Source of the DNA: Comamonadaceae bacterium
Lineage (GTDB): Bacteria > Pseudomonadota > Gammaproteobacteria > Burkholderiales > Burkholderiaceae_C
Assembly (NCBI GenBank): GCA_947443645.1
Contig: CANEXF010000007.1
Coordinates: 62,001-126,000 of the forward strand
DNA: 64,000 bases
Direction of reading: 5' to 3'
A program made the translations under genes and the position numbers. Shown here piece by piece: positions 38,510 to 47,073 of the stretch; the first letter of the stretch is position 1, and each line of letters opens with the position of its first letter. The notes under the pieces are model-generated. The model worked only from the letters and a program-made list of their open reading frames with translations. It was not told the DNA's origin and did not search any database.

Positions 38510-39241
38510 ATGTCCTTGTTTAATTGGTTTTCCAAAAAGTCGGAGCCCGCCACAGCCAGTCGTCCCGCAGGTTTGCGTGAGGGCCGTGCCAGGTCCGCAA
38601 TGGCACGAGACAAGGCCCAGCCGCCGGCGCTCAGCCAAAAGACGATGGCGGACACCAGCAACCGCAGCGAAAATCGAAAAGCCAAGCGGCATTTGCGCCG
38701 CGAGCAGCTATACATCGCGGTTCGCGAGTCCATGACACGTTCCGGTGTGCTGGCCGCGAGTTACAAATTCAAGGTCTTGTCGCTCGATCAGCGTGGTGAT
38801 GAATTTCTTGTCATGCTGGACGTTGACCAGGTGCTTGGTCGGCAGCCCGAGCGACTTGCCGAGATCGAGGCTGTGATTGTCCATACTGCCAAAGCACGCT
38901 TCGATATTCTGGTGACGTCGGTATATGCCCGCATGGAGCCCAAGTCGACACTCGATACCGCGGCCGACAGTAAGCGATCGGACGTGGGCGAGGCCGCAAA
39001 GCCGCCGCTACAAAAGCCTGCGGTGCCACGCTTTGAACCCATACACGACGACGAGGTCGCCGCATTTCGGCAAGCCCTGGTCGCGGCTTCTGCGAACAGC
39101 CCGGTGTTGCTTGATGCCGCAGGGAAAAGCCGCAGTGGTCTGCGGTCCTATGCGATGCTGACTGGCTTTGAAGACACGGAAATGCCTGAATCAGCCGCCG
39201 TGCCAGCACTGAGTGCCACGCAATACGGCGATCTGAGCTGA
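38510..39241 (+). CDS. hypothetical protein conserved-looking, unknown function
   Basis: 243 residues, not recognised. The N-terminus MSLFNWFSKKSEP and residues 20-60 are basic and polar. A folded middle part (about 65-150) reads QLYIAVRESMTRSGVLAASY, FKVLSLDQRGDEFLVMLDVD, and then EAVIVHTAKARFDILVTSVY, an alternating alpha/beta pattern. The C-terminal third is acidic and disordered, with DDEVAAFRQALVAAS and SYAMLTGFEDTEMPES. There is no signal peptide or membrane segment. It may be lineage-restricted. Confidence 0.6.
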   Translation: MSLFNWFSKKSEPATASRPAGLREGRARSAMARDKAQPPALSQKTMADTSNRSENRKAKRHLRREQLYIAVRESMTRSGVLAASYKFKVLSLDQRGDEFLVMLDVDQVLGRQPERLAEIEAVIVHTAKARFDILVTSVYARMEPKSTLDTAADSKRSDVGEAAKPPLQKPAVPRFEPIHDDEVAAFRQALVAASANSPVLLDAAGKSRSGLRSYAMLTGFEDTEMPESAAVPALSATQYGDLS

Positions 39242-39270
39242 GCTTGTTTTTCGGCTCTATGGCTCAAGCC

Positions 39271-39298
39271 ATGGGCCATGGGCCCTGGGTTATGGGCC
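39271..39298. repeat. short ATGGGCC repeat between convergent genes
   Basis: ATGGGCC occurs at 39271, 39278 and 39292, preceded by the inverted repeat ATGGCT/AGCCAT (39259-39272). It could be a weak termination structure between the convergent genes; the last copy overlaps the antiporter stop region. Confidence 0.35.
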
Positions 39299-41287
39299 GA
39301 TGCGGCCGCTCAGCAGCCTTTCCTCGGCCATGGCCAGTGCCTCGGGTTTTCCTGACAATACCAGCGTGTCACCGCCCTGGAGCAGAGTGGTTTCGCTCGC
39401 TTGCAGGGTTTTACCGTTGCTGCGCCGCAGGCTGACCACGCGCACACCATCGGTGTGGCGGGCCAGCAGTCCCAGTGGCGTACCTGCTGACTTGATGTCT
39501 GCAGGCAGCGTCACCGTCGACAGGCGTTCCTGGTCAAGTTCGTTGACCGTGTCGTCGTCGGCGCCGCGAAAATAGCCACGCAGCAGGTTGTAGCGTGCGT
39601 CGCGCTGCTCCTGAACCACGCGAATCACCCGGCGCATGGGCACGCCCACCAGCGCGAGCGCGTGACTGGCCAGCATCAGGCTGCCTTCAATCGCTTCCGG
39701 CACCACCTCAGTGGCGCCTGCGGCCTGGAGTTTTTCGAGGTCGTGGTCATCCTGGGTGCGCACAATGACGGGAACGGTTGGCGCATGCGCGCGCGTGTTG
39801 GCCAGCACCTTGAACGCGCTGGCCGTGTCCATATAGGTCACGACCACCGCACTGGCGCGCGCCAGGCCTGCGGCCATCAGCGCCTGCAGGCGCACGGCAT
39901 CACCGAACACCACCGAGTCTCCTGCGGCTGCGGCCTGGCGCACCCTGTCAGGGTCTAGGTCGAGGGCGATGTATGGAATGCCTTCGCGTTCGAGCATGTG
40001 GCCCAGGTTTTGACCACAACGGCCATAGCCGCAAATGATCACATGTTTGTTGACGTTGATGGATTTGCGCGCAATCGTCGTCATTTGCAGCGACTGCAGC
40101 AGCCATTCGCTGGAAACCAGTCTGAGCACGATGCGGTTGCTGTACATCACGACAAAAGGCGTGGCCAGCATCGACAGCACCATGCTGGCCAGGATCGGAT
40201 TGAGCAGGTCGGCATGCACCAGCCGACCTTCGTTGGCCAGTGACAGCAGCACGAAGCCAAACTCGCCGGCCTGCGCCAGGTAAAGGCCGGTACGCAATGA
40301 CACGCCGGCCGTCGCACCGCGAATCCGCGCCAGCCCGGTTACCAACAGCAGCTTGAACAATACGGGCAGCGTCGCCAGCAGCAGCACCAAGGGCCAGCGC
40401 TCAAGCACCAGTCGCCAGTCCAGCATCATGCCCACACTGATGAAAAAAAGACCCAGCAAGACATCATGAAATGGCCGAATGTCGGTTTCGACCTGGTGCT
40501 TGAACTCGGTTTCTGAAATCAGCATGCCGGCAATAAATGCGCCCAGCGCCAGGCTCAGGCCGGCCAGCTCGGTCAGCCAGCTCAGGGCCAGCGTGACCAG
40601 CAGCAGATTGAGGACAAACAGCTCTTCGCTTTTGCGCCTGGCAACAATGGTCAGCCACCAGCGCATGAGGCCTCTGCCCCCCGTCAGCAGCAATCCCACC
40701 AGCACGGCAGCTTTGAGCGCGGCCAGCGCCAGGGCCATGAACAACTGGTCTGCCGGCGAACCCAGCGCGGGAATCAGCACCAGCAGCGGCACCACGGCCA
40801 GATCCTGAAACAGCAGCACGCCCATCACGCGCTTGCCGTGTTCCGACTCCAGCTCCAGCCGCTCGGCCAGCAGCTTGACCACGATCGCTGTGCTGCTCAT
40901 GGCGATGGTTCCGGACAGTGCCAGCGCGGTCTGCCAACTCATATTCCAGAGCGTGGGCGCCAGACTGGCCAGAAACAGCGAGCCAACGGTCACCAGAACC
41001 ATGGTGAGCGTCACTTGCAGCAGCCCCAGGCCAAAGACATGGCGCTGCATGGCGCGCAGCTTGGGCAGGTTGAACTCCAGCCCGATGACAAACATCAAAA
41101 ACACCACGCCAAATTCGCCCAGGTGACTGATCCCTTCGGCATTTGCCGAGAGTGCCAGCGCATGTGGGCCAATCACGATGCCGACGGTCAGATAACCCAG
41201 CATGGGCGGCAGCTTGAGCGAGCGGCAGGCGACGACGCCGAGCACAGCTGCCAGCAGATAGAGCAAGGTCAGTTCCAGGGCGTCCAT
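39290..41287 (-). CDS. Kef-type monovalent cation:proton antiporter (CPA2)
   Basis: 665-residue membrane antiporter. About 12 membrane helices at residues 1-385 include GEFGVVFLMFVIGLEFNLPK and LLFQDLAVVPLLVLIPALG (the acidic QDxxxxP motif of CPA2 exchangers). An RCK/TrkA-N domain begins at about 410 (HVIICGYGRCGQNLGHML, GxGxxG nucleotide site). A TrkA-C domain at about 575-655 ends the protein (SAGTPLGLLARHTDGVRVVS). This is the KefB/KefC/YbaL architecture. K+ or Na+ efflux under electrophile or pH stress is the known family role; the exact ion is not determined here. Confidence 0.9.
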   Translation of the reverse strand: MDALELTLLYLLAAVLGVVACRSLKLPPMLGYLTVGIVIGPHALALSANAEGISHLGEFGVVFLMFVIGLEFNLPKLRAMQRHVFGLGLLQVTLTMVLVTVGSLFLASLAPTLWNMSWQTALALSGTIAMSSTAIVVKLLAERLELESEHGKRVMGVLLFQDLAVVPLLVLIPALGSPADQLFMALALAALKAAVLVGLLLTGGRGLMRWWLTIVARRKSEELFVLNLLLVTLALSWLTELAGLSLALGAFIAGMLISETEFKHQVETDIRPFHDVLLGLFFISVGMMLDWRLVLERWPLVLLLATLPVLFKLLLVTGLARIRGATAGVSLRTGLYLAQAGEFGFVLLSLANEGRLVHADLLNPILASMVLSMLATPFVVMYSNRIVLRLVSSEWLLQSLQMTTIARKSINVNKHVIICGYGRCGQNLGHMLEREGIPYIALDLDPDRVRQAAAAGDSVVFGDAVRLQALMAAGLARASAVVVTYMDTASAFKVLANTRAHAPTVPVIVRTQDDHDLEKLQAAGATEVVPEAIEGSLMLASHALALVGVPMRRVIRVVQEQRDARYNLLRGYFRGADDDTVNELDQERLSTVTLPADIKSAGTPLGLLARHTDGVRVVSLRRSNGKTLQASETTLLQGGDTLVLSGKPEALAMAEERLLSGRIGP

Positions 41288-41402
41288 GGTTTGATGGTAG
41301 CCGAAGGCGTTGTCGCGAACGCCGCATGTGCCTGTGCTTTTGGGCTGTGGATATGCAGCGTGCCTGCGGCCGGTTTGCAGCGCGGCTCTATAGAATGCGG
41401 TG

Positions 41403-42395
41403 ATGAGTTTTGATGTCGTCCATTTTGATGCTGCGCAGGCCCTGGCGCTCGCCCGTAAAACCTTCGAGATAGAAGCCGCGGCGGTGCTTGGGCTGGCCAG
41501 CCGTGTCGGGCCCGAGTTCGCGCAAGCGGTTCAGATCATGCTGAACTGCCGCGGTCGCGTGGTGGTCATGGGCATGGGCAAAAGCGGCCACATCGGACGC
41601 AAGATCGCGGCAACGCTGGCCTCGACCGGCACGCCCGCGATGTTTGTTCATCCAGGCGAAGCCAGCCACGGCGATCTGGGCATGATTAAAAGCGTCGACG
41701 TGGTGCTGGCGATTTCCAACAGTGGCGAGAGTGCCGAGCTGACGGCGATTTTGCCGGTGCTGAGCCGTCAGGGTGTGCCGCTGGTTGCCATTACCGGCGG
41801 CGCGCAATCCGCACTGGCCAGGCACGCGCGTGTGACACTGGACAGCAGCGTGGCGCAGGAGGCCTGCCCCCTGAATCTGGCGCCGACCGCAAGCACCACG
41901 GCGCAACTGGCCCTGGGCGACGCGCTGGCCGTGGCCTTGCTGGACGCGCGCGGCTTCAAGGAAGAAGACTTCGCACGCTCACATCCCGGCGGGGCGCTGG
42001 GCCGCAAGCTGCTCACGCATGTCGGCGATGTCATGCGCAGTGGTGACGATGTGCCACAGGTCGGCCCGGACACCAGCTTCAGTGATTTGATGCGCGAGAT
42101 GAGCGACAAGGGGCTGGGTGCTTCCGCAGTGGTTGATGCCGATCGCCGCATCCTTGGCATTTTTACCGACGGCGACTTGCGTCGCCTGGTTGAGAAAGGC
42201 GTCGACCTGCGCGGCAGCAAGGCCAGCGAGGTGATGCATGCCAGGCCGCGTACCGTGCTGGTGACAGCGCTCGCCGTGGAGGCGGTGGCCTTGATGGAGC
42301 AGTGCCAGATCACCAGCGTGCTGGTGGTCGATGAAGCCGGCCATTTGTGTGGCGCGCTCAATACCAACGACTTGATGCGGGCCAAGGTCATATGA
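41403..42395 (+). CDS. kdsD: arabinose-5-phosphate isomerase (KpsF/GutQ family)
   Basis: 330-residue isomerase converting ribulose 5-phosphate to arabinose 5-phosphate for Kdo synthesis. The SIS domain (about 35-170) contains VVVMGMGKSGHIGRKIAATL and ISNSGESAELTAILP. Two CBS domains follow (about 205-325) with VVDADRRILGIFTDGDLRR and the end VVDEAGHLCGALNTNDLMR. A GTG at 41400 directly before the ATG is an alternative start. The stop overlaps kdsC (ATGA), starting the kdsD-kdsC-lptC operon. Confidence 0.94.
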   Translation: MSFDVVHFDAAQALALARKTFEIEAAAVLGLASRVGPEFAQAVQIMLNCRGRVVVMGMGKSGHIGRKIAATLASTGTPAMFVHPGEASHGDLGMIKSVDVVLAISNSGESAELTAILPVLSRQGVPLVAITGGAQSALARHARVTLDSSVAQEACPLNLAPTASTTAQLALGDALAVALLDARGFKEEDFARSHPGGALGRKLLTHVGDVMRSGDDVPQVGPDTSFSDLMREMSDKGLGASAVVDADRRILGIFTDGDLRRLVEKGVDLRGSKASEVMHARPRTVLVTALAVEAVALMEQCQITSVLVVDEAGHLCGALNTNDLMRAKVI

Positions 42396-42937
42396 GCCCG
42401 ACACTGAATTTCGCGCCAGAACTGCTGCTGCGGGCCCAGGGTGTTCGCATTGCCTTTTTCGATGTTGATGGCGTGCTCACGGATGGTGGCCTGCTGGTGT
42501 CCGAAGCGGGCGAGTCGCTCAAGCGCTTCAACACGCTGGACGGCCATGGTTTGAAGATGCTGCAAAAAGCCGGCATCACGCCCGTCGTGATCACTGGCCG
42601 CGACAGCCCGGCGCTGCGCGCGCGCTTGCTGGCTTTGGGCATCACGCACGCGCACTTTGGTACCGAAGACAAACGACCGGCCGCCGAAGTCACGCTCAAG
42701 GCGCTGGGTCTGGACTGGTCGCAAGCTGCGGCCATGGGCGACGACTGGCCAGATCTGCCCATGATGCGGCGCGCTGCCGTGAGTTGCGCGCCGGCCAACG
42801 CGCATGCCGAGGTCAAGGCGCTGGCGCACCACGTGACGCAGGAATGCGGCGGGCATGGCGCTGCGCGGGCGTTTTGCGACCTGTTGCTGGTCGCCAGCGG
42901 GCGCTACGCAGCACTGCTGCACGAGTACAGCGCATGA
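42392..42937 (+). CDS. kdsC: Kdo-8-phosphate phosphatase
   Basis: 181-residue HAD-superfamily C0 phosphatase that releases Kdo for lipid A/core synthesis. Motif I is IAFFDVDGVLTDGG (catalytic Asp about residues 24 and 26), motif II VVITGRDSPALRARL (Thr/Ser), motif III GMGDDWPDLPMM-like (AAMGDDWPDL). Length is normal. It overlaps both neighbours by 4 bp, which supports tight translational coupling. Confidence 0.95.
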   Translation: MSPTLNFAPELLLRAQGVRIAFFDVDGVLTDGGLLVSEAGESLKRFNTLDGHGLKMLQKAGITPVVITGRDSPALRARLLALGITHAHFGTEDKRPAAEVTLKALGLDWSQAAAMGDDWPDLPMMRRAAVSCAPANAHAEVKALAHHVTQECGGHGAARAFCDLLLVASGRYAALLHEYSA

Positions 42938-43605
42938 GCGCGGCCATGTTGACGCCGGTGTCTCAGCTGTTGCGCCAGCCGTGGACACGTCTGCTGCGCT
43001 TGTGGGACCACATTTCCATCTACCTGCCCATACTGATGATGGGCATGTTGGCTCTGGGCACTTACTGGCTGGTGCGTAACTCGCCGGTGTTCAATGCGCC
43101 TGAAGCGGCCGCAGCGCTCAAGCACGAGTCGGACTACTTCATGCGCAAGTTCACCATCAAGACATTTGATGAGGATGGCCTGCTCAAAAGCGAGATATTC
43201 GGCATAGAGGCGCGCCACTACCCGGACAGCGATACGCTGGAAATCGACGAGCCGCGCATACGCAGTCTGAGCCTCGAAGGGCGCGTGGTGACCTCTACCG
43301 GCGACCGGGCGCTGGCCAACGGCGACGGCTCTGAAGTGCAATTGATGGGCAACGTGCATGTGGTGCGGGATGCGACGACAGATGCCGATGGCAAGGAGCT
43401 GCCCCGCATGGAGTTCCAGGGCGAGTTTCTGCACGCCTTCGTCAACGATGAGCGCGTCAAATCCCACAAGCCCGTGGTGCTGACGCGTGGCTCGGACCAG
43501 TTCACCGGCGATACCTTCGCCTACGACAACATCAGCGGCGTCGCCGAACTCAAGGGCCGGGTCAAAGGCCTCTTGATGCCCAGGTCGGCGATACCGCCTC
43601 GCTAG
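42934..43605 (+). CDS. lptC: LPS export protein LptC
   Basis: 223-residue bitopic protein of the LPS transport bridge. A single membrane helix at about residues 29-49 (ISIYLPILMMGMLALGTYWL) is followed by a periplasmic beta-jellyroll with HESDYFMRKFTIKTFDEDGL and FQGEFLHAFVNDERVKSHKP. Function: transfers LPS from LptB2FG to LptA. Relatives usually have lptA and lptB next; here an SDR gene follows instead. Confidence 0.92.
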   Translation: MSAAMLTPVSQLLRQPWTRLLRLWDHISIYLPILMMGMLALGTYWLVRNSPVFNAPEAAAALKHESDYFMRKFTIKTFDEDGLLKSEIFGIEARHYPDSDTLEIDEPRIRSLSLEGRVVTSTGDRALANGDGSEVQLMGNVHVVRDATTDADGKELPRMEFQGEFLHAFVNDERVKSHKPVVLTRGSDQFTGDTFAYDNISGVAELKGRVKGLLMPRSAIPPR

Positions 43606-43610
43606 CTCGC

Positions 43611-44405
43611 GTGCAAGCACCGCGCACGGCGTCCAAGCTGGTGTTCATCACCGGCGCCTCCAGTGGCCTGGGGCAAGCCATGGCGCTGCGGTTTTTCCAG
43701 GCCGGCTATCGCCTGGCCCTGGTGGCGCGCCGCACGGCAGAGCTCGAATCGTGGGCCAGCGCACAGCTGGTTAGCGCGGACAGCTATCAAATATATAGCG
43801 CGGACATTTCCGACGTGGACAGCATCGTTGCCGCCGGCCAGGCCTGCATGGCGCGCCAGGGTCTGCCAGACGTGGTGATCGCCAGTGCCGGCATCAGCCT
43901 GGGCGTGGACACCAGCTTGCGTGAAGACCTGGAGGTGATGGATCGCACGTTTGCCATCAACAACACCGGCCTGGCCGCAACTTTTCATCCATTTGTCAGC
44001 GCCATGCGCGCGCGCGGGTCTGGTTCGTTGGTGGGTATTGCCAGCGTGGCGGGCATCCGCGGGCTGCCCGGCCATGGCGCCTATTGCGCCAGCAAGGCGG
44101 CCGTCATCGCCTACTGCGAAAGCTTGCGCGGCGAACTCAGGTCTTCAGGCGTCAAGGTGATCACGATTTGTCCTGGATACATTGACACGCCGCTGACGCG
44201 GCAGAACCGCTACGCCATGCCGTTTTTGATGAGCGCAGAGGCTTTTGCCGACAAGGCTTTTGCGGCCATCGCCGCGGGCGCCAGCTACCGCGTCATTCCC
44301 TGGCAAATGGGCGTCGTGGCCGGGGTGTTGCGGCTGCTGCCCAATGCCTTGCTTGACAGGGCGCTGGCTGGCCGCGCCCGTAAGCATCGCGAAGGCGAGC
44401 GCTGA
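43611..44405 (+). CDS. short-chain dehydrogenase/reductase
   Basis: 264-residue SDR with a GTG start at 43611, only 5 bp after lptC. The cofactor motif is FITGASSGLGQAMALRF (about 12-28), the catalytic Ser is in VGIASVAGIRG (about 144), and Tyr158 and Lys162 lie in YCASK. NADP(H) use is likely from the Arg-rich VARRTAEL after beta-2. The C-terminal WQMGVVAGVLRLLPNALLDR suggests membrane association, as in the classical SDR-type acyl/steroid reductases. A family B repeat copy encodes SADSYQIYSAD (about residues 55-65). The substrate is unknown. Confidence 0.86.
   Translation: MQAPRTASKLVFITGASSGLGQAMALRFFQAGYRLALVARRTAELESWASAQLVSADSYQIYSADISDVDSIVAAGQACMARQGLPDVVIASAGISLGVDTSLREDLEVMDRTFAINNTGLAATFHPFVSAMRARGSGSLVGIASVAGIRGLPGHGAYCASKAAVIAYCESLRGELRSSGVKVITICPGYIDTPLTRQNRYAMPFLMSAEAFADKAFAAIAAGASYRVIPWQMGVVAGVLRLLPNALLDRALAGRARKHREGER
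43774..43803 (-). repeat. repeat family B copy inside the SDR gene
   Basis: On the minus strand CGCGCTATATATTTGATAGC then TGTCCGCGC, the palindromic core with GCGC arms. It replaces a loop between beta-3 and alpha-C in the SDR. Confidence 0.65.
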
Positions 44406-44451
44406 GTCTTTGCCACCAACAACAGCTTCTGTGGCGGCGCAGGCTTCTAGT

Positions 44452-44507
44452 CGCTATACAAATAGTAGCTGGCGGCGCCCGTCCGACAAGGGTCAGAAAG
44501 CAAAAAG
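44452..44507 (+). repeat. repeat family B copy downstream of the SDR gene
   Basis: CGCTATACAAATAGTAGCTG, then GCGGCGCCCGTC and AAAGCAAAAAGG. It abuts the terminator hairpin at 44502. Confidence 0.7.
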
Positions 44508-44536
44508 GCTTCAAAACCTGAGTCTTGAAGCCTTTT
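44502..44536. terminator. bidirectional terminator
   Basis: AAAAAGGCTTCAA (44502-44514) pairs with TTGAAGCCTTTT (44525-44536), with A- and T-runs on each side. It serves the SDR gene (right) and the RNA-binding protein gene (left). Confidence 0.9.
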
Positions 44537-44604
44537 AAAGCGGTCTTTGGTCAAAAACCAAAGGTGCTGGCGTATTTGCCAGCTGCCTGGGTATTTTGCA
44601 GGGC

Positions 44605-45069
44605 TTAGTAGCCGCCGCGTCCACCGCCGCCGCCGCCGCCAGAGCGTCCGCCGCCAGCGCCACCGCCGCCGTACGGGCTACGGAAACCACCGTCGCTGCC
44701 GCCGCCGCCGGAACGACCGCCGCCGCCACCGCCGTAACCACCACCACCGCCACCACCACCGTATCCGCCGCCACCACCAGCGCCGCCGCCGAAGCCGCCG
44801 CCAGTACGTGGAGGACGAGCTTCCATTGGACGCGCTTCATTCACCACAACGCTACGGCCGCCCAAAGGCTGGCCATTCATGCCGGCGATCGCTGCTTGCG
44901 CTTCGGCATCGCTGCCCATTTCGACAAAGCCAAAGCCCTTTGAACGACCGGTGTCGCGTTCCATCATGACTTTAGCGCTGGTAACAGAGCCGAATTGGCC
45001 AAAAGACTGCTGCAAGTCTTCGTCGCGGACCGAGTACGGCAGGTTGCCGACGTATAGTTTGTTGCCCAT
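44605..45069 (-). CDS. glycine-rich RRM RNA-binding protein
   Basis: 154-residue RNA-binding protein. One RRM at residues 3-80: RNP2 is KLYVGNLPY and RNP1 is KGFGFVEM. The C-terminal 70 residues are a Gly-rich low-complexity domain with GGYGGGGGGGGYGGGGGG blocks and a few Arg-Ser, Arg-Ser-Gly-Gly-Gly units (RGG-like). This is the architecture of cold-induced RNA chaperones of cyanobacteria and proteobacteria. The gene is preceded by a good promoter and a long leader. Confidence 0.92.
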   Translation of the reverse strand: MGNKLYVGNLPYSVRDEDLQQSFGQFGSVTSAKVMMERDTGRSKGFGFVEMGSDAEAQAAIAGMNGQPLGGRSVVVNEARPMEARPPRTGGGFGGGAGGGGGYGGGGGGGGYGGGGGGRSGGGGSDGGFRSPYGGGGAGGGRSGGGGGGGRGGY

Positions 45070-45202
45070 GAAGGGACTCCTCTAAAACACAATGACAAAA
45101 GCGATGGGGTCCCGAAAGCACAACAAATCTACGTACGTAAGGCTGTAGCGCGCGAAACTGACCAATCACCTAACTTGTGTGAAATCTTTCATTCACGCTC
45201 GA

Positions 45203-45231
45203 ACCTTATGCGTCAGAGGCCTCGAGGTCAA
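45203..45231 (-). promoter_or_regulatory. sigma70-like promoter for the RRM protein gene
   Basis: On the minus strand TTGACC (45226-45231), 17-bp spacer, TAAGGT (45203-45208), giving a leader of about 125 nt. Long leaders are common in cold-induced genes. Confidence 0.55.
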
Positions 45232-45619
45232 GTAATTCTCGTGACAGCAGGCTACTGAGGCCAAGGCCCCGGCGACGGCGTTTCGAGCGCATTCATTGGC
45301 AGATAGTTCTTCCCGGAAGACCCGCCAGCAGGCTGGGCGCATGTCACGGCAACCGAACAGCAACGCATCAGAAAAACTACCATAGCGTTATTCTAAAAGG
45401 CTTTCAGCAGGTGTGTGCACCAACATACATCGGATTCTTCGGCCGACTTTGAGGCTGCGCTATGCGACGGCGCTCCGCTTGCTGGCGTACCAGGCCGGGC
45501 TTGTTGGAGTGACGACCCGCGGCGTCTGATGCCGCAGGTCATGTATCAACTGCTTACAATTTTTTGATTTCTTCTGTCGGCTTTCTGCTGTCAATTGTTT
45601 CGCGCAAGCCGGCTTCGCG
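45232..45619. other. gene-free stretch with one hairpin
   Basis: No open frame with coding character was seen between 45232 and 45619. The only structure noted is GACC-c-GCGGC (45512-45521) with GCCGC-a-GGTC (45530-45539), followed 15 bp later by a run of six Ts. It might terminate rightward transcription toward the ammonium transporter end. Confidence 0.5.
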
Positions 45620-46822
45620 TTACCAGTTGACTTCGCGATCGGGCGTTGCGCCTATGCGATGAATCGAGAGGTCTGCGCCTTCGTACTCTTCTTCATGGCT
45701 CAGGCGCAGGCCAACAGCGGCCTTGACCATGCCATAGACGATGAAGCCGGCCAGCAATGCCCAGCCGACGCCCATGGCGCTGCCTATCAGTTGCGCGCCC
45801 ATGCTCACGCCGCCCAACCCGCCCAGCGCCGTGCTGCCAAAAATACCGGCGGCAATGCCGCCCCAAAGGCCGCACAGGCCGTGCAGCGGCCAGACGCCCA
45901 GAACGTCGTCAATCTTCCACTTGTTTTGCGTGAGCGTGAACATCACCACAAACACGCCACCGGCCACGCCGCCTACGGCCAGCGCGCCCAGCGGATGCAT
46001 GAGGTCAGAGCCGGCGCAGACCGCAACCAGACCGGCCAGCGGTCCGTTGTGCACAAAGCCCGGGTCGTTTTTGCCGAAAACCAGCGCGGCCAACGTGCCG
46101 CCGACCATGGCCATCAACGAGTTGACGGCAACCAGGCCGGAGATTTTGTCTATGGTTTGTGCGCTCATGACATTGAAGCCAAACCAGCCGACCGTCAATA
46201 TCCATGCGCCCAGGGCCAAAAATGGAATGTTGGATGGCGGATGCGCCGAAACTGCGCCGTCTTTGCGGTAGCGGTTGCTGCGCGCGCCCAGCAAGATGAC
46301 CGCCGGCAGGGCCAGCCAGCCACCCATGGCGTGAACCACGATGGAGCCCGCGAAGTCGTGAAATTCAGCACCCGTGAGCGATTTGATCCAGGCCTGCACG
46401 CCGAAATGCTGATTCCAGACGATGCCCTCAAAAAAGGGATAGACAAAACCGACGATCACGGCGGTGGCGATCAGCTGCGGGTAAAAGCGCGCGCGCTCGG
46501 CGATGCCGCCGGAAATAATCGCCGGAATGGCGGCAGCGAAGGTCAGCAAAAAGAAGAACCTGACCAGCTCAAAGCCGTTTTTTGCAGCCAGCGTTTCGGC
46601 GCCTACAAAGAAATGCGTGCCATAGGCCACGGTGTAGCCAATGACGAAATAAGCCACCGTCGAGACCGAGAAATCCACCAGGATCTTGACCAATGCATTG
46701 ACCTGGTTTTTCTTGCGAACCGTACCAAGTTCAAGAAAGGCAAAACCCGCATGCATGGCCAGCACCATGATGCCACCCAACAAGATGAACAAGGCGTCAG
46801 AGCCCTGTTTTAGTGCTTCCAT
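45620..46822 (-). CDS. ammonium transporter, Amt family
   Basis: 400-residue 11-helix ammonia channel. Conserved parts are FAFLELGTVRKKNQVNALVK (about 28-47), HDFAGSIVVHAMGG (His pair residue 1, about residue 168) and LHGLCGLWGGIAAGIFG (His pair residue 2, about 312). SNIPFLALGAWILTVGWFGFN is also typical. The ATG at 46822 gives a short N-terminus without a signal peptide. No glnK-type gene is adjacent. It moves ammonium/ammonia into the cytoplasm under nitrogen limitation. Confidence 0.93.
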   Translation of the reverse strand: MEALKQGSDALFILLGGIMVLAMHAGFAFLELGTVRKKNQVNALVKILVDFSVSTVAYFVIGYTVAYGTHFFVGAETLAAKNGFELVRFFFLLTFAAAIPAIISGGIAERARFYPQLIATAVIVGFVYPFFEGIVWNQHFGVQAWIKSLTGAEFHDFAGSIVVHAMGGWLALPAVILLGARSNRYRKDGAVSAHPPSNIPFLALGAWILTVGWFGFNVMSAQTIDKISGLVAVNSLMAMVGGTLAALVFGKNDPGFVHNGPLAGLVAVCAGSDLMHPLGALAVGGVAGGVFVVMFTLTQNKWKIDDVLGVWPLHGLCGLWGGIAAGIFGSTALGGLGGVSMGAQLIGSAMGVGWALLAGFIVYGMVKAAVGLRLSHEEEYEGADLSIHRIGATPDREVNW

Positions 46823-46850
46823 AGATCCCTCTTGAATAAAACGTAAGTTA

Positions 46851-46888
46851 TTGGTGCGTAATTCACCGAATTATTGAAAATGCACCAA
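46851..46888 (-). promoter_or_regulatory. inverted repeat upstream of the ammonium transporter gene
   Basis: TTGGTGC (46851-46857) and GCACCAA (46882-46888) form an inverted repeat 29 bp upstream of the ATG. A possible minus-strand promoter, TTGCTT-17-AATAAT, overlaps it. The half-sites resemble NtrC half-sites (TGCACC) but the spacing is not canonical. Confidence 0.4.
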
Positions 46889-46980
46889 ATACAAGCAAGA
46901 ATCGCGCCCTGATATGGCGCGCCTGCGATGCCCCAACTCGGGGCGTCCGCTCAGATCGCGATCGATACAATGGAAGCTAA

Positions 46981-47020
46981 CCCAAGCGCTGCGGTTTTGC
47001 CGCCCATGAATGCGCTTGGG
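46981..47020 (+). ncRNA. structured leader of the UPF0016 gene
   Basis: A 9-bp perfect stem CCCAAGCGC (46981-46989)/GCGCTTGGG (47012-47020) encloses the inner stem GCGG/CCGC (46991-46994/47000-47003). It lies 53 nt upstream of the 47074 start. It does not match the manganese yybP-ykoY consensus as I recall it, although such exporters often carry that riboswitch. A novel cation-responsive leader or an unrelated hairpin are both possible. Confidence 0.45.
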
Positions 47021-47073
47021 CGCACTAGCCGGCAAGTGGTCTGGTCATTTTCTGTTTTGGCTGGAGCCCTCTT

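Noticed and set aside
42784..42933. N-terminal extension of lptC into kdsC
   Set aside because: The extension is Arg/Ala-rich shadow sequence; the ATG at 42934 overlaps the kdsC stop and precedes the membrane helix correctly.
44611..44830. GC-rich tandem repeat as a possible minisatellite
   Set aside because: It encodes the Gly-rich tail of the RRM protein (GGY/GGGG codons), which explains the periodicity.
45232..45619. Possible small gene or tRNA in the gap before the ammonium transporter
   Set aside because: No cloverleaf or coding-like open frame was seen; only one hairpin.
46851..46888. Sigma54 promoter and NtrC operator for the ammonium transporter
   Set aside because: No convincing GG/GC -24/-12 element; the inverted repeat spacing is not that of known NtrC sites.
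46972..47046. yybP-ykoY manganese riboswitch ahead of the UPF0016 gene
   Set aside because: The stem is real, but the conserved loop sequences of that class were not found, so I list only a structured leader.
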